Source: PVC group bacterium (GTDB lineage Bacteria > Verrucomicrobiota > Kiritimatiellia > SS1-B-03-39 > UBA6053). From it: a stretch of DNA of 15,137 nt. Below are positions 14,257 to 15,137 of this stretch, piece by piece. The translations under genes were made by a program, and so were the position numbers. Below the pieces are notes generated by a model. It saw only the letters and a list, made by a program, of their open reading frames with translations, searched no databases and had not been told where the DNA came from. The stretch is from positions 1 through 15,137 of the forward strand of contig PXAS01000393.1 of the NCBI GenBank assembly GCA_003565815.1, read 5' to 3'. The number at the start of each line of letters is the position of its first letter. Position 1 is the stretch's first letter.

Positions 14257-14922
14257 ATGAAGCTGATCTCCAGCACATGGAAACCACAATCGCCCGTGGA
14301 AGAGGTGGTCAATGGCGTCACGCACGGGCTGGCGGCGCTGTTGGCCGTTCCCGCGACCGTCCTGATGATTTTCCGGGCCGCCCATGTCGGAGAGGTTCGC
14401 GGCGTGGTGGCGGTTTCCGTGTACGGGTTCACGCTTTTCCTCCTCTATGCGGTTTCCACCGTGTACCACGTCCTGCCGATTTCACGGGGAAAGGCCTGGC
14501 TCCGGGTGTTTGACCATGCCGCCATTTATTTGCTGATCGCCGGGACCTACACCCCGTTTACCCTGGTGGCGTTGCGCGGCGGCTGGGGCTGGAGTCTTTT
14601 CGGGGTGATCTGGGGGCTGGCTCTGGCGGGCGTTTGTTGCAAAATCCTTTTCATCCACCGCTTCAGGATTCTTTCGGTGATCATCTATATCGCCATGGGA
14701 TGGCTGGTGCTCATCGCGATTCGCCCTTTGATGCGGCAACTGCCCGAACGAACCCTGCTGTTGTTATTGGCCGGCGGAATCGCGTATACCGGAGGCATTG
14801 TCTTCTACGCCAGTCGCCGCTGCCCCTTCAACCACGGCATTTGGCATTTGTTTGTGGTTGCGGGCAGCGTTCTGCATTGCCTGGCCGTCTTATCCCTCTT
14901 TCCGCCCGGCCCCATAAGCTGA
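14257..14922 (+). CDS. trhA: Hemolysin III / TrhA family membrane protein (PAQR superfamily)
   Basis: Integral inner-membrane protein of 221 residues with seven likely membrane helices (about 20-40, 48-70, 86-106, 110-129, 137-156, 165-184, 195-215). The family blocks are EEVVNGVTHGLAALLA (15-30), SVYGFTLFLLYAVSTVYH (54-71), FDHAAIYLLIAGTYTPF (85-101), MGWLVLIA (147-154) and HGIWHLFVVAGSVLH (193-207). The metal-binding residues expected in PAQR proteins are present: S67, H71, D86, H193 and H197. Bacterial members are linked to membrane-energy and fluidity homeostasis; 'hemolysin' is a historical name and does not show toxicity. The ATG is preceded by GAGTGAGA. It is divergent from nusA; no convincing promoter of its own was seen. 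Confidence 0.93.
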   Translation: MKLISSTWKPQSPVEEVVNGVTHGLAALLAVPATVLMIFRAAHVGEVRGVVAVSVYGFTLFLLYAVSTVYHVLPISRGKAWLRVFDHAAIYLLIAGTYTPFTLVALRGGWGWSLFGVIWGLALAGVCCKILFIHRFRILSVIIYIAMGWLVLIAIRPLMRQLPERTLLLLLAGGIAYTGGIVFYASRRCPFNHGIWHLFVVAGSVLHCLAVLSLFPPGPIS

Positions 14923-14932
14923 TGAGACCCTT

Positions 14933-14947
14933 TTCCGAGCCTCGGAA
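14933..14947. repeat. Palindromic hairpin TTCCGA-N3-TCGGAA, copy 1
   Basis: Perfect 6-bp arms with a 3-base loop (GCC), extendable outward by a G-U and an A-U pair. It begins 10 bp after the trhA stop. Only four T's follow, seven bases later, so it is at best a weak terminator. Confidence 0.7.
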
Positions 14948-14963
14948 GACTCTTTTCAAACGC

Positions 14964-14978
14964 TTCCGACCGTCGGAA
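14964..14978. repeat. Palindromic hairpin TTCCGA-N3-TCGGAA, copy 2
   Basis: The same 6-bp arms as copy 1 with a different loop (CCG), spaced 31 bp from it start to start. Keeping the arms while the loop changes suggests a repeat family and not chance. No T-tract follows. Confidence 0.7.
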
Positions 14979-15137
14979 ACACTCACTCGCCCTCTGGCTA
15001 GAGCCCGTTCGAAAAGGGTTTTGTGGCGAACAGGCATCGTTGATCGCTTTTTGAGAGGGGGCGTAGGGTGACGGGAGCGCCGGTCTCCGCACCGGCAGGG
15101 GCAAAGGGGGGGGCGAAAGTGTGTTGGGAAAGCCTGA
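14979..15137. other. Non-coding tail of the window
   Basis: No supported gene. The stretch holds the GCCGGT palindrome (15079-15096) and a G-rich run near 15097-15113. Short open frames here have no recognisable protein pattern and no ribosome site. Confidence 0.5.
15079..15096. repeat. Palindrome GCCGGT-N6-ACCGGC
   Basis: Perfect 6-bp arms (15079-15084 and 15091-15096) around the loop CTCCGC. No T-tract follows on the plus strand. It may be a dispersed repeat; that needs the rest of the genome. Confidence 0.5.

Noticed and set aside
14933..14978. Possible CRISPR array or strong terminator after trhA
   Set aside because: There are only two short palindromes with differing loops, no spacers of constant length, no cas genes, and no T-tract directly after the stems.

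Overview
The window is about 15 kb of bacterial chromosome, GC-rich by eye, and is mostly housekeeping genes. I see no tRNA, rRNA, CRISPR array, transposase, phage gene or recognisable defence cassette. A bacterial glutaminyl-tRNA synthetase, soluble Hanks-type kinases without membrane segments, a ferrochelatase with extra cysteines, and 7-bp intergenic repeats plus small palindromes together suggest a PVC-group bacterium (Kiritimatiellota, Lentisphaerota or Verrucomicrobiota). That placement is inference and is not tested here.

Layout. 1-2537 (+): 3' part of gltX, overlapping glnS by 4 bp. 2738-3556 (+): a secreted BamE-like protein with a charged helical middle and basic tail. 3570-5543 (-): rlmB-like methyltransferase followed 12 bp later by a soluble Ser/Thr kinase with a DYG motif. 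5625-6662 (+): hemH, divergent from rlmB, with probable overlapping promoters in the 81-bp gap. 6775-7818 (+): a second soluble kinase with an N-terminal zinc ribbon. 7896-14068 (-): the operon nusA-infB-rbfA-truB-ribF-trmB, in which each gene overlaps or nearly touches the next. 14257-14922 (+): a hemolysin III/TrhA-type membrane protein, divergent from nusA. 14923-15137: non-coding, with palindromic repeats.

How the genes work together. The minus-strand operon joins transcription elongation/termination (NusA), initiation (IF2), 30S maturation (RbfA), tRNA modification (TruB, TrmB) and flavin cofactor synthesis (RibF). Its leader is the most notable regulatory signal: a near-consensus promoter is followed by a perfect 7-bp hairpin and six U's, all upstream of nusA. 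This fits attenuation by NusA itself. gltX-glnS supplies Glu-tRNA and Gln-tRNA by direct charging. The two kinases are the main signalling genes, and their targets cannot be read from the sequence.

I did not find a clearly new multi-gene system. The observations most worth checking are the nusA leader, the probable [2Fe-2S] ferrochelatase, the two kinases, and the palindromic repeats, one of which lies inside a coding sequence.
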